The position numbers and the translations under genes were made by a program. This document shows, piece after piece, positions 6,649 through 16,168 of a DNA stretch of 64,000 bases. Within the stretch, counting starts at the first letter, position 1; each line of letters opens with the position of its first letter. The DNA comes from Streptomyces coacervatus (GTDB lineage: Bacteria; Actinomycetota; Actinomycetes; Streptomycetales; Streptomycetaceae): contig NZ_JARHTP010000023.1 of assembly GCF_029223485.1 (NCBI RefSeq), positions 117,673-181,672 of the forward strand, in the 5' to 3' direction. Under the pieces are notes generated by a model. The model had not been told where the DNA came from. It did no database searches and saw nothing but the letters and a program-made list of their open reading frames with translations.

Positions 6649-9321
6649 TCAGCGAGCCGTGCCGAGGTGACCGCGGCGTGTCAGCACTATGGCGCGCCAT
6701 CGTTCGCGGGTCTGTCGTTCCCCGTCGATCCATCGTGCTCGTACGGTGTTCGGAGGCAGTGGGAGGTCGCCCATGAAGTGCGCGATTTCGACGTAGTAGG
6801 CGTAGTAGCCGTTTTGTGTGAGTTCGCCCAAGCGGGCGATGTCAGCCGCGAGGTTGTTCTGGGCATCAAGGACCGCGTGGTGGAAGCACAGAGCCAGTTG
6901 CAGTTTGGCCGCGGCGTAGGAGATGCCGGAGACGCCGATTTCTGCGAGCTGGACGGCCGCCCGGTCAGGCAGGTCTGCGGCAAATCCTGCGTCGCGCACG
7001 AGTGTGGCGATGTGAGCGGTCATCTCGTTGGAGCGCAGGCTCAGGGGCGACAGCAGCCGGTCCGCGAGGTCGAGTTCGTCATCGGCCCGAAGCGGGTCGA
7101 CGAAGGAGACGGCGAAGGCGAGATGTGCCTGGACCACGGCGGTCTCGCCGACCACACCGTGTTCTTCGGCCTCGCTCCGGGCCGCCAGATACGCGGCTGC
7201 CGCCCGCTCCATGTCTCCCTGCACCCACCACACGTCCCCCAGCACTCGATGGTGCCGTCCTTCCCATCCCAGCCTCTCGGCGGCCTCCACCGCCGCCGGG
7301 AAGTCTCCGGACACTCGACTCAGGTGCGCCAGGCCCTGTCGAGCGGCGGAAGCGAGCCGACCGCCGGCGGACGCGACACGCTGCATGCCGCGGCGAGAAT
7401 CGTCGGTCAGCCCGAGGTCCCGCTGGGCCTTCGCCCGGTAATACGCGGCCAGTTCGACCAGGCCGTCGGGGAGCAGCCCCGATGCAAGGACGGCAGCAAG
7501 CCGACTGACGGTGCGTTCACGGTGTTCGTGCTGGCGCCGGGCGATGGCACTGAGCGTTTCCACCAGGGCATCCGCAGCAGTCTGCAGGCCGTCCGACGAC
7601 GTGGCATCGTCGGCGGGGAGCACCAGCGGTTCCCAGATCGAGTCCCCCACGTACTGGAATGCTGCATCGCCTAGCCAGCCGAGAGCGAGATGGAAGGTCC
7701 GTGCGAGGAGCAGCCCTTGCTGGAGGCAGCCGACCAGGACGGTGCGGTCGCGCCGCAGTTCCTGGCGCCACTGCGATTCCAGGGCGTGGAAGGCGCGTTG
7801 GGCCGCGCGCTGCCAGTCCTGCTCCGACCAGCGGTCGTCACTGGCGTCGTCCGCGTTGCGAATGGCGGCGCGGATCAGGTCGTGGACATGGAAGGGCCAG
7901 ACACCGGAGGGGGACTCCCGGATGAAGGGGCGCTCGGTCAACCGCAGGGCGGGCGCATCATGCTGCATGCCGGCGGCTTGGGTGGCCAGGGGCACGGAGA
8001 ACGCGCTGAGCAGGCTGACCGAGCGGAGTACGTGGCGTTCCTCGGCGGTCAGGTCCCTGAGGGTGCGGGCGATCAGGGCCGGGAAGTCGTGGTCGAAGTC
8101 CGTGACCTGCGGCTGTCTGCCGCTGCGCCGCAGCTCCAGGTAGCGCATGACCGACAGGTCCAGGTACAGAGGCAGCCCATGGGAGCGCTCGGCGATGATC
8201 CGGCGGACCGGTTCGTCGATCAGCGGCTGCTCGCCGCGGCTGAGCCTGCGGGCCAGGTAGTCCTCGCAGTCTTCGGGGGAGAAGTCGCCGATCAGGATCT
8301 GACGGCCGGATGCCCGTGACCGGGTGTGTGCCGTGTCGGGGACGAGGCCGGGCCAGGCGTGCGGCCCGGCCCAGTCGAGTTGGCCTTCCAGACTCGTTTC
8401 CGCCCACTGAAGGCGGTTGCGTCCGGTGACGACGAAGAACGCGTTGGGCATGAGCCACACGATGCGCTGGAGCAGGCGTTCGAGGTCGCGGTGCGTGCGG
8501 TCGCCGGTGTCCTCGAAGGTATCCAGAAGGATCACCGGTAGTGCGCGCTCGTCAGCCGGGAGATTGGCCAGGTCCCAGGCGAGAAGGTGCGGGTAGAAGC
8601 TGAGGGCGTCCAGGTCGGGCTCGGCCTCCAGGAGATCGGCCAGACGGGAGCAGCCGGCGAGGGCGCGTACGGACTGGCGCCGCTCGCGTAACGCCTTGAT
8701 GAGCGCTCCGGCCCCGTGCCCGAGCGCACTGCCGACGGTGCCGGGCAGCAGCAGGGCCTGGGCGACGTCGCTGAGGGCGGACTGCATCTGCTGCGGCAGG
8801 GCAGCAGCGGCGCTGAAGCGGCTCAGCAGCCCGCCCCGGCGCAGGTAGTCCTCGATCGGTTCGCCCGGGTGATTGTGCTCCCAGTAGCGGCGTAGGGCGA
8901 GGTCGAAGGCGGGCATCGGCCGGCCGAGCGCGGCGACAGCAACGCGGATGGAGAGGATGACGCGCTCGAAGTCCATGCCCGCGGCACGCGCGAGGTCGAT
9001 GCGGACCGGCAGAGTCCGCTCCTCGAGGTGGGACGGCGATCCCCATTGCACGGGACGGTGCTCGCTGCTGGCGAGCGACGCCTCGATCTTGCGGGAGAGC
9101 GTGGACTTGCCGATCCCGCCCACGCCGTGGAACACGAGGATGTTCCGGCGGGGAGCCTCCAGGTCCTCCACGTCGAAGTCCGCGCGGATCACATGCCGTA
9201 CGTGCTCGGCGAGGCCGACCGTCACCGCCTGCCACTGTGCCTGCCGGTTCGTGAACGCCTCACTGGCGGCAATGCTCCGGTCGTTCGAGCTGAACAGCGT
9301 TCGAAGGTCCCGCCCCGCCAC
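6649..9321 (-). CDS. STAND-type P-loop ATPase with C-terminal helical repeats
   Basis: An 890-aa signalling-type ATPase. A Walker A motif GVGGIGKST lies at about residues 66-74 and a Walker B-like PVILLDTFED near 265. A sensor-type FVVTGRNRLQW follows near 300, as in NACHT/NB-ARC (STAND) NTPases. A winged-helix-like region follows at 400-480. From about 640 to 860 the protein is Ala/Leu-rich with repeated A..A..L helices (AAVEAAERLGWEGRHHRVLGD and similar), consistent with TPR-like repeats. No N-terminal effector domain is evident; the first 50 residues are short and polar. It stands alone. The GTG at 9321 follows GGGGGAGC. STAND proteins act as ligand-triggered oligomeric switches, some in phage defence; a defence role here is speculation. 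Confidence 0.75.
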   Translation of the reverse strand: MAGRDLRTLFSSNDRSIAASEAFTNRQAQWQAVTVGLAEHVRHVIRADFDVEDLEAPRRNILVFHGVGGIGKSTLSRKIEASLASSEHRPVQWGSPSHLEERTLPVRIDLARAAGMDFERVILSIRVAVAALGRPMPAFDLALRRYWEHNHPGEPIEDYLRRGGLLSRFSAAAALPQQMQSALSDVAQALLLPGTVGSALGHGAGALIKALRERRQSVRALAGCSRLADLLEAEPDLDALSFYPHLLAWDLANLPADERALPVILLDTFEDTGDRTHRDLERLLQRIVWLMPNAFFVVTGRNRLQWAETSLEGQLDWAGPHAWPGLVPDTAHTRSRASGRQILIGDFSPEDCEDYLARRLSRGEQPLIDEPVRRIIAERSHGLPLYLDLSVMRYLELRRSGRQPQVTDFDHDFPALIARTLRDLTAEERHVLRSVSLLSAFSVPLATQAAGMQHDAPALRLTERPFIRESPSGVWPFHVHDLIRAAIRNADDASDDRWSEQDWQRAAQRAFHALESQWRQELRRDRTVLVGCLQQGLLLARTFHLALGWLGDAAFQYVGDSIWEPLVLPADDATSSDGLQTAADALVETLSAIARRQHEHRERTVSRLAAVLASGLLPDGLVELAAYYRAKAQRDLGLTDDSRRGMQRVASAGGRLASAARQGLAHLSRVSGDFPAAVEAAERLGWEGRHHRVLGDVWWVQGDMERAAAAYLAARSEAEEHGVVGETAVVQAHLAFAVSFVDPLRADDELDLADRLLSPLSLRSNEMTAHIATLVRDAGFAADLPDRAAVQLAEIGVSGISYAAAKLQLALCFHHAVLDAQNNLAADIARLGELTQNGYYAYYVEIAHFMGDLPLPPNTVRARWIDGERQTRERWRAIVLTRRGHLGTAR

Positions 9322-10121
9322 CGCTCCCCCTGACGATCAACTGGAGCCAATCTATGCCCCCTTGATGGCAGGCTGACAAGCGCGCATTCAGGCATGGTCC
9401 GCAGGTCGCGCCTGGACCACGTAGTTGAGCACTGGAACCTCATAGCCCAACGCTGTCACGTCGTGCGTGCGCCAGATTCCTCCGGACGAAAAGCGGTCGC
9501 TGCCCTTCTGAGGGAGCGGAAATCGGTCAATCCCTGTTCGAGGGATCGCCCAGGCACTTCCCACCCTGGTGGCGGGAACCGTGGTTCAGCACGGCGGTGA
9601 TGCCCTCGCCGACGCCATTGCCGGATGGCTGAGTTGAGACGTCGAACGCTGCGCATGGTTGGCAGGTGTACAAAGGCTGACGGCCCGGCTCACGACGACG
9701 GCGAGCACACCGCACTGACGACACCCCTGCTCCCCAAGACCTGCCCCGTGGCCTTTGCCTACCCGGCGCAGCGCCCGCGGTCCCGGCGGGCAGCCGATCC
9801 GACGCCACCCGGGCCTCTATGTTCGTTCAGATCCGGATGCGGGCGGGTGCCTCGACGCCGATTCGGGCGGCAACCATCTGATGGTGGTGCGGGCACTGGG
9901 TGGAGCCCTCATGGTCGCAGTCCAGGGCGGACTCGATGATCACAGCGTGGCGCGAGGCCGTCTCGGCGCCGCGGCCCGATGAAGGGACAGGCAAGGGGAT
10001 CACCATCAAGGCCCGTTCCCGTGGGAAACAAGAAGGCTGTTCCCCGAGGGAACGGACCGCGTGTTCCCTCGGGGAACGGCTCGGAGAGGCAGTGGCCCGG
10101 CCCACCTTGAAGGGATCGCTC
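9322..10121. other. Long intergenic region, no convincing gene
   Basis: About 800 bp between the divergent ends of the STAND and YibE/F genes. Several open frames exist on both strands but none has a plausible product or ribosome site. A short inverted repeat ATCCCT-GTTCG-AGGGAT lies near 9529-9545. The right end holds the three-palindrome array at 10015-10077. Its length and lack of coding sense suggest regulatory or decayed DNA. Confidence 0.4.
10015..10077. repeat. Three 15-bp palindromes at exact 24-bp spacing
   Basis: The units are GTTCCCGTGGGAAAC (10015-10029), GTTCCCCGAGGGAAC (10039-10053) and GTTCCCTCGGGGAAC (10063-10077). Their centres are 24 bp apart in both intervals. Units two and three are perfect GTTCCC-N3-GGGAAC palindromes; unit one is imperfect. 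They lie 45-107 bp beyond the 3' end of the YibE/F gene. They could bind a dimeric protein cooperatively, or form three small hairpins in RNA. Confidence 0.7.
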
Positions 10122-11716
10122 TCAATGCTTCCGTCGACGCCCGCCCCGGCCTGCAGCCGCTCCGCCAACCGCCACCGCGCCCGCTGTCGCCGTTTCCGCC
10201 TGTGGACCGGGCCGGTCGGCCGAGACCACCAGTGACGCGAGCAGTGTCGTGACCGGCACCGAGGCGACCAGGCCGATCGAGCCCACCAGCGTGCGCACGA
10301 TTTCCTCCGCGACCAGTTGGCTGTTGGCGACCGTGCCCACGCCGCTCTGCGCGATGGAGAAGAGCAGCAGCAGCGGCAGCGCGGCGCCGGCGTAGGCGAG
10401 GACGAGGGTGTTGACGACGGAGGCGATGTGGTCGCGGCCGATGCGGATGCCTGCCCGGCACAGTCTTCGCCAGCTCATGGCCGGGTTGGCGTCGTGCAGC
10501 TCCCAGACAGCCGATGTCTGGGTCACCGTGACGTCGTCGAGCACGCCGAGGGAGCCGATGATGACGCCCGCGAGCAGCAGACCGCTCATGTCGAGCTTCG
10601 GATACAGGCCGTGGATCAGGCCGGTGCTGTCGTCCGTGTTGCCGGTGAGGGCGGCCCAGCCGATGAACACCGAGCCCAGGATGCCGATCAGTGCCAGCGA
10701 GAGCGGGGTGCCGAGCACCGCCACCGAGGTGCGGGCCGACGGGCCGTGGCACGTATAGAGGGCGATCAGCATCATGGCGCTCGACCCGATCACCGCCACG
10801 AGGAGCGGGTTCGAGCCCTGCAGGACCGTCGGCAGGACGAAGAAGTTCAGCACCAGGAAGCTGATGGCCGGCGCGACCAGCGCCATCACGCCGCGCAGCC
10901 TGCCCACAACAACGACGGCGAGTGCGAAGATGCCGGCCAGCAGGCCCATAGGGAAGCGGCGGTTGACGTCGGCGACCGAGTACTGCAGGTCCTTGGGCGC
11001 GGAGGGTTCGTACGCGGCGACGACCTTCTCGGCCTGTTGCAGCTGCCGCGACTAGTCGGGCTGCACGATCTCGGTGAAGGTACGGCCCTTGTCCTTGCCG
11101 GTGTCGACGCTGATCGTGGCCTTGTGACAGGTGCCGTTCGCCTCCTGCTGTGCCGAGTTGCCCTCGGCGGTGGAGGTGTCGCCGGTCGGGGTCTCGCCGG
11201 AGGCGTTCATTGACTTGCAGCTCACCTCGACGACCTTGGTGACCGTCGCCTGCTGGGTCCGCCGGTCGAATCCCACATCGGTGCGCTGGTGCGGCGGGGC
11301 TCCGCCCGGCCACAGCACGACGAGCCCCACCACGACCGCGGCGATGAAGGGAATCAGGATCGCCGCGATGACCTTGCGCAGGTGCCGGGAGACCGGTGCG
11401 GCGGGCCCATGGCTGTGGGTGTGCGGGTGTCCGTGACCGCCCGCGCCCGCTCCTGGGCCGTGGTCGGGGCCATGTCCGTTGCCAGTCACCGTGGCGTGCC
11501 CGTCGCCCATCGCGGGGGTGTGCGCGTGGCCTATTGCCGGGGAGGGGATGTGGCCCGTGCGGGCATCGGGTCCGTAGTCGGGGCGACGAGGTATCGACTC
11601 GGGAGGATTCCCGTACTCGTACTCGTGGCCGTACTCGCTCACTCGACCATCGTTGGGGCCCGGCGGGTCGCCGACCCGGTTCCAGTCTCCGGCACTCTGC
11701 CGATCAGCGGCGCCCA
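10122..11716 (-). pseudogene. YibE/F-family membrane protein interrupted by an amber codon
   Basis: A YibE/F-like multipass transporter, a family of unknown substrate common in actinobacteria. The N-terminus (from ATG 11716, with GGGAGA upstream) is a His/Gly/Pro-rich cytoplasmic tail containing GHGHPHTHSHGP, which may bind metal. It is followed by one transmembrane helix (VIAAILIPFIAAVVVGLVVL) and an external domain ending TFTEIVQPD. Codon 11052-11054 is TAG, where relatives have Gln (QPD-Q-SRQLQ). After it the same frame continues to 10122 with SRQLQQAEKVVAAYEP, then about seven helices including the conserved GVIIGSLGVLDDVTVTQTSAVWEL and LVLAYAGAALPLLLLF. The two parts are in phase, so one base change (CAG to TAG) explains the break. 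Confidence 0.82.
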
Positions 11717-12027
11717 TGCCGTCTCCCTCGCTCACCGCGCCTGGATCACGAGCCCCTTCACCGGCCGCACTCTCCGCACCCCACCTCACCGCTCTCCAAT
11801 GGAGCGACCAATCCAATCCTATGGAGAGGCAAAGAAATCGCTTGCGGCGCTGCCGGTTCGCGCACTTCAGGCGTACGTTCCTCCCGCACCCTGTCATGTC
11901 ATGTTCATTCGCCATGTGGGGTGAATGTAATGTCATGCTCATGACTGCGCGGTTCTGCCGCCGCTACGCGCAATCACGGGCCTGCCCATCCAGTGCGAAT
12001 CCCCACGTCAACCGGAGGCAGTAACCC

Positions 12028-14098
12028 ATGCGTGAGTCACACCCGAGCGGCCGGAGACGGAGTCTGCGAAGTCTCGTCACCGTCGCCTTCCCCGCCCTCG
12101 CTCTGACCGTCACCGGATTCACCGCCGCACCGACGGCCGGTGCCCAGCCTGCCGCGACACACCCTCAGACCTCCAAGGTCACGCAGAACAACAAGGCACT
12201 GACCGCCCCCCCAGCGGCAGACCTACCACTCCACCGGCAAGGCCGGCCAGAAGGTGCCGACCCAGCACCTGTGCGCCACCGCCGAGCCGGGTCGTGCGTC
12301 CTGTTTCGCCCAGCGCCGCACGGACATCAAGCAGCGCCTCGCCAAGGCGCTCGCCGCCGCCGCGCCCTCCGGCCTCTCCCCGGCCAACCTGCACAGCGCC
12401 TACAACCTGCCCACCACGGCCGGCTCGGGTCTGACCGTCGGCATCGTGGACGCGTACAACGACCCCAACGCCGAGTCGGACCTGGCCACTTACCGCTCGA
12501 CGTACGGCCTGTCCTCCTGCACCAAGGCCAACGGCTGCTTCAAGCAGGTCAGCCAGACCGGCTCCACCACCTCGCTGCCGACCAACGACACCGGCTGGGC
12601 CGGTGAAGAGATGCTCGACATCGACATGGTCAGCGCGGTCTGCCCGAACTGCAACATCATCCTGGTCGAGGCCAACTCCGCGACCATGGCCGACCTCGGC
12701 ACCGCCGAGAACGAGGCCGTGACACTCGGCGCCAAGTTCGTGTCCAACAGCTGGGGCGGCTCCGAGTCCTCCTCCCAGACCAGCGACGACACCTCGTACT
12801 TCAAGCACCCGGGCGTCGCCATCACCGTCTCCTCCGGTGACTCCGCCTACGGCGCCGAGTACCCGGCAACCTCCCAGTACGTGACCGCCGTCGGCGGCAC
12901 CGCGCTGACGACCTCCTCCAACTCCCGTGGCTGGAGCGAGTCGGTGTGGCACACCAACACCACGGAGGGCACCGGCTCCGGCTGCTCCGCCTACGACCCG
13001 AAGCCGAGCTGGCAGACCGACACCGGCTGCACCAAGCGCATGGAGGCCGACGTCTCCGCAGTCGCCGACCCGGCCACCGGCGTCGCGGTCTACGACACCT
13101 ATGGCGGCTCCGGTTGGGCGGTCTACGGCGGCACCAGCGCCAGCTCGCCGATCATCGCCTCCGTCTACGCCCTCGCGGGCACTCCGGGCTCGAGCGACTA
13201 CCCGGCGAAGTACCCCTACAGCCACACCAGCAACCTGTACGACGTGACCAGCGGCAACAACGGCAGCTGCTCCCCGTCGTACTTCTGCACCGCGGGCACC
13301 GGTTATGACGGTCCGACCGGCTGGGGGACTCCGAACGGCACAGCCGCCTTCACCTCCGGCTCCAGCACCGGAAACACGGTCACCGTCACCAACCCCGGCA
13401 GTCAGTCCACCACCACGGGCAGCTCGGTCAGCCTGCAGATCAAGGCCACCGACAGCGGGGGCGCGGCTCTCACCTACAGCGCGAGCGGCCTGCCGACCGG
13501 CCTGTCCATCAACAGCTCCACCGGCCTGATCTCCGGTACGGCGTCCACTGCCGGGACCTATCAGGTCACGGTCACGGCGAAGGACTCCACCGGCGCCTCC
13601 GGCTCTACGTCCTTCACCTGGACCGTCGGCTCCGGCGGGGGCGGTTGCACCTCGTCCCAGCTGCTGGCCAATCCCGGCTTCGAGTCGGGCAGTACTGGCT
13701 GGAGCGCCACCAGCGGCGTCATCGTCAACGACAGCGGTGAGGCGGCCCACGGTGGCTCGTACTACGCCTGGCTGGACGGCTACGGCTCCTCGCACACCGA
13801 CACGCTGTCCCAGTCGGTGACGATTCCGGCCGGCTGCAAGGCCACGCTCACCTTCTACCTGCACATCGACACGTCGGAGACCACCAGCAGCACGGCGTAC
13901 GACAAGGTGACGGTGACCGTCGGGTCGACCACCCTGGCGACGTACTCGAACCTCAACCACAACTCCGGGTACGGGCAGAAGACCTTCGACCTGTCCTCGC
14001 TGGCGGGCCAGACGGTCACCCTGAAGTTCAACGGCGTGGAGGACTCCTCCCTCCAGACCAGCTTCGTCGTGGACGACACTGCCCTGACGACCAGCTGA
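12028..14098 (+). pseudogene. Secreted S53 (sedolisin-type) peptidase, frameshifted in the propeptide
   Basis: The gene begins at ATG 12028 (GGAGG upstream) with a Sec signal peptide ending near AGAQPAA. After KALTAP a run of seven C (12206-12212) carries one base too many; removing it joins the signal to QRQTYHSTGKAGQKVPTQHLC and the rest of the protein, about 690 aa in total. The catalytic domain has Glu/Asp of S53 enzymes in GEEMLDIDM, the Ser in GGTSASSPI (Ser codon about 13137) and the C-terminal calcium loop DVTSGNNG...GYDGPTGWGTP. It is followed by a putative-Ig module (TYSASGLPTGLSINSSTGLISG) and a jelly-roll-like C-terminal domain (LANPGFESG..GW). It would be an extracellular acid-type endopeptidase. 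As read, no signal peptide is joined to the enzyme. Confidence 0.82.
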
Positions 14099-14131
14099 CC
14101 GTTTGACCGACCGGCACGAGCTGAGCACCTG

Positions 14132-14164
14132 GTCCCGCACGCGGAAGCCGTCCGCGTGCGGGAC
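14132..14164 (+). terminator. Hairpin terminator after the S53 peptidase
   Basis: A perfect 14-bp stem, GTCCCGCACGCGGA paired with TCCGCGTGCGGGAC, with a 5-nt loop, begins 33 bp after the peptidase stop. It has no U-tract, as is common for Streptomyces terminators. Confidence 0.8.
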
Positions 14165-14310
14165 GCGCCGTTTCCCACGGCTCCTTCAGGCGCCCGCCAT
14201 GACTTAGGGGTGCTCCTGTTCGCAGGTTCCTGGGTGCCGGGGCCATGCCCGTCTGGCGGCGCCAGAGGCCGTGCACGGTTGTACCGGACAACGCTTCCGT
14301 CCGTCGGCCC

Positions 14311-14526
14311 TTAAGCAAGGGCGCGATCTAATGTCCTTGGTTCTTCCCCATATCTGCCGCTCTCGGTAGGAGAGAAGCCCGGGGGCTCTAGGTCAAGTTT
14401 CTCGGCGCGCTTGACCAGGACTTCTTGGTGCCCATTCAACTCCCCTGTCACCGGATCAAAAAGAAGAGTGAGCTGCACCCCCTGGCCAGTAACCTCAGAT
14501 AGATCCGGCCGTGATGTTTTCGGCAT
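14311..14526 (-). CDS. Small unknown protein, overlapping the gene upstream
   Basis: A 71-aa frame (begins MPKTSRPDLSEVTGQG; middle VQLTLLFDPVTGELNGHQEVLVKRAEKLDL) with an ordinary composition for a soluble protein. Its ATG lies inside the last codons of the frame at 14495-14689, one phase on, as expected for translational coupling or for one gene split by a frameshift. No family is recognised. Confidence 0.4.
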   Translation of the reverse strand: MPKTSRPDLSEVTGQGVQLTLLFDPVTGELNGHQEVLVKRAEKLDLEPPGFSPTESGRYGEEPRTLDRALA

Positions 14527-14689
14527 TTCCGCGCAGGCAGAGTGACGCGACCCGTGTTCCGCCTGACGCGATCAGCACGCCGACGGCCCGAGCACGGTCG
14601 TCCGTGTCCGCGACGGGGAGCCCCATGCCTTTGCACAGGATCTCGAGCTCGGTCGCGATGTGGTTGCCGTCGTGACGGTGGGCACCCAA
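14495..14689 (-). CDS. Small unknown protein upstream of the 71-aa gene
   Basis: A 64-aa frame (begins MGAHRHDGNHIATELEIL; includes GLPVADTDDRARAVGVLIASGGTRV) with a plausible alpha/beta composition and normal codon bias. The last 32 bases overlap the start of the following frame. The pair could be two coupled genes or one frameshifted gene. No family is recognised. Confidence 0.4.
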   Translation of the reverse strand: MGAHRHDGNHIATELEILCKGMGLPVADTDDRARAVGVLIASGGTRVASLCLRGNAENITAGSI

Positions 14690-15019
14690 GTGGGAAGCGC
14701 TTAACTCCGCCTTGGCGGGAGAGATGCGAACGTAGGAGGAATCCCATCCGACTGTGCGACTAATGTCGCTGAAGGTGACGCATCGTCAACGGGGCGAGCA
14801 TGTCCAGCTCGTTCAGCAGCCTTCGCAGGGGGTGGAGGCGGGGTGTTCGACAGCCAGGTCGATTGTGCTGGAGGTAGTGCTGGACTTGCTGGGACCCAGA
14901 TTGGGGGTGGCGGCCGGCCATGGTGAGGGCGTCGGGCCCAATGTCAGTGGCTTGCGGTATCAATCGATGCGGCAAGGACCATTGACCACGGTCGCGGGAT
15001 CACAAGGGTGGGGTAGCAA
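14690..15019. other. Intergenic stretch before the PD-(D/E)XK-like gene
   Basis: About 330 bp. A minus-strand frame at 14760-14975 (MPHRLIPQATDIGPDALTM...) has third-position G/C but no recognisable family; it may be a remnant. No hairpin or repeat stands out. Confidence 0.3.
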
Positions 15020-16168
15020 GTGACTGATCAGCCTGTATTCGTCCTGGGTAGCGATCTGCAGGCTCTGGAGCCAGCCGCGTTCGAGACCGAGGCAGAGTTC
15101 CAAGAGCTTCTCGCGCGCCATCCGCGGGTGCTGGATTTCGGTTCGCTGGCCGGTGGCCAGCCGCTGCGGCTGGTGTTGGTGGCGCGGGAGATGGGTGTTC
15201 CGACGAGTGCGGAGAGCGGTCCGGCCTACTGGTTGGACCACCTCTTCGTAGACGCCGACGGGGTACCCACGCTGGTCGAGGTCAAGCGGGCGACGGACAC
15301 CCGGATCCGTCGCGAGGTGGTTGGTCAGATGCTGGACTATGCGGCGAACGGGGCGCGTTACTGGCCTGGGGCGCTGCTCCAGCGTTCCTTCGAGGAGACC
15401 TGTGTCGCGGATGGCCGATCGCTGGAAGAGGCGTACGGGGAACTGCTCGGCGACCGCTCGCCGGAGGAGTTCTGGATGGCGGTCGAGGAACGGCTGGCTG
15501 CCGGACAGATGCGGCTGCTGTTCGTCGCGGACCGGATCCCGTTGGAGCTCAGGGCGATTGCCGAGTTCCTGAACCGGCAGATGAGGCAGACCGACGTGTA
15601 CGCGGTCGAGCTGACCCAGTACCGAGGCGACGGAGACTTCCGCGTCCTCGTCCCGCGCGTTCACGGGGAGGTCGCCACGGCAGCGAAGTCCCCCTCAGGT
15701 CGGCGTTCCACGCAGCGGACCACGCGTGACGACATGGACGCGGTGATACGCGATCGCCTCGCGCCGGAACCGCGGCGGATCGCGACGGTACTGCTCGATC
15801 ACGCGGCGGCCAGGGGACGTTTGGAGGGCGGTACGGCCAAGTACCCCAGTATGTCCGTCTATTATCCCGCCGCCGGTCGGCAGGTGCCGGTCTGGACGCT
15901 TTCCCTGTACGACGCTCCTGCGAAGGAAGAACTCGCCTTCAGCTTCGGATCGATCACTCATCACCTCGGCCTTGACGGTGCGACCACGTTCGCGGATTCT
16001 CTGCCAGCCGTTGCCGAGTTGGAGAAGAAGCTTGAGGTGCAACGGGAGAAGGGCTACAAAGGCTGGCCGTCGGTCCCTCTGGCCGCTCTTGCCGCCCAAC
16101 CCGGTGCCGTGGAGGGGATCCTGGCCGCGATCCATCAGCTCATGGACGGCCAGGAAGCCTCCGCTTGA
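15020..16168 (+). CDS. PD-(D/E)XK nuclease-like protein of unknown function
   Basis: A 382-aa soluble protein. Residues 65-105 read WLDHLFVDADGVPTLVEVKRATD followed by RREVVGQMLDYA. That is a strand-turn-strand with Asp, then Glu-x-Lys, then a helix with Q..DYA, the core pattern of PD-(D/E)XK nucleases and related DUFs. The C-terminal half (from about 250) is a second domain with no recognised motif (MSVYYPAAGRQVPVWTLSLYD, a helix of Glu/Lys near 345). The GTG at 15020 follows AAGGGTGGGGT. There is no methylase or helicase partner nearby, so a restriction role is unsupported. Its end overlaps the convergent phage-like fragment by 29 bp. Confidence 0.65.
   Translation: MTDQPVFVLGSDLQALEPAAFETEAEFQELLARHPRVLDFGSLAGGQPLRLVLVAREMGVPTSAESGPAYWLDHLFVDADGVPTLVEVKRATDTRIRREVVGQMLDYAANGARYWPGALLQRSFEETCVADGRSLEEAYGELLGDRSPEEFWMAVEERLAAGQMRLLFVADRIPLELRAIAEFLNRQMRQTDVYAVELTQYRGDGDFRVLVPRVHGEVATAAKSPSGRRSTQRTTRDDMDAVIRDRLAPEPRRIATVLLDHAAARGRLEGGTAKYPSMSVYYPAAGRQVPVWTLSLYDAPAKEELAFSFGSITHHLGLDGATTFADSLPAVAELEKKLEVQREKGYKGWPSVPLAALAAQPGAVEGILAAIHQLMDGQEASA

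Noticed and set aside
9529..9545. Possible T-arm of a tRNA (CCCTGTTCGAGGG-like)
   Set aside because: The stem-loop is a 6-bp inverted repeat with a 5-nt loop, and no acceptor, D or anticodon arms surround it.
12179..14140. 653-aa minus-strand frame opposite the S53 peptidase
   Set aside because: Gly/Val/Arg-rich shadow; the plus strand carries the catalytic motifs.
14760..14975. Minus-strand frame MPHRLIPQATDIGPDALTM as a transposase remnant
   Set aside because: No specific transposase motif could be identified, so it is only mentioned as intergenic.
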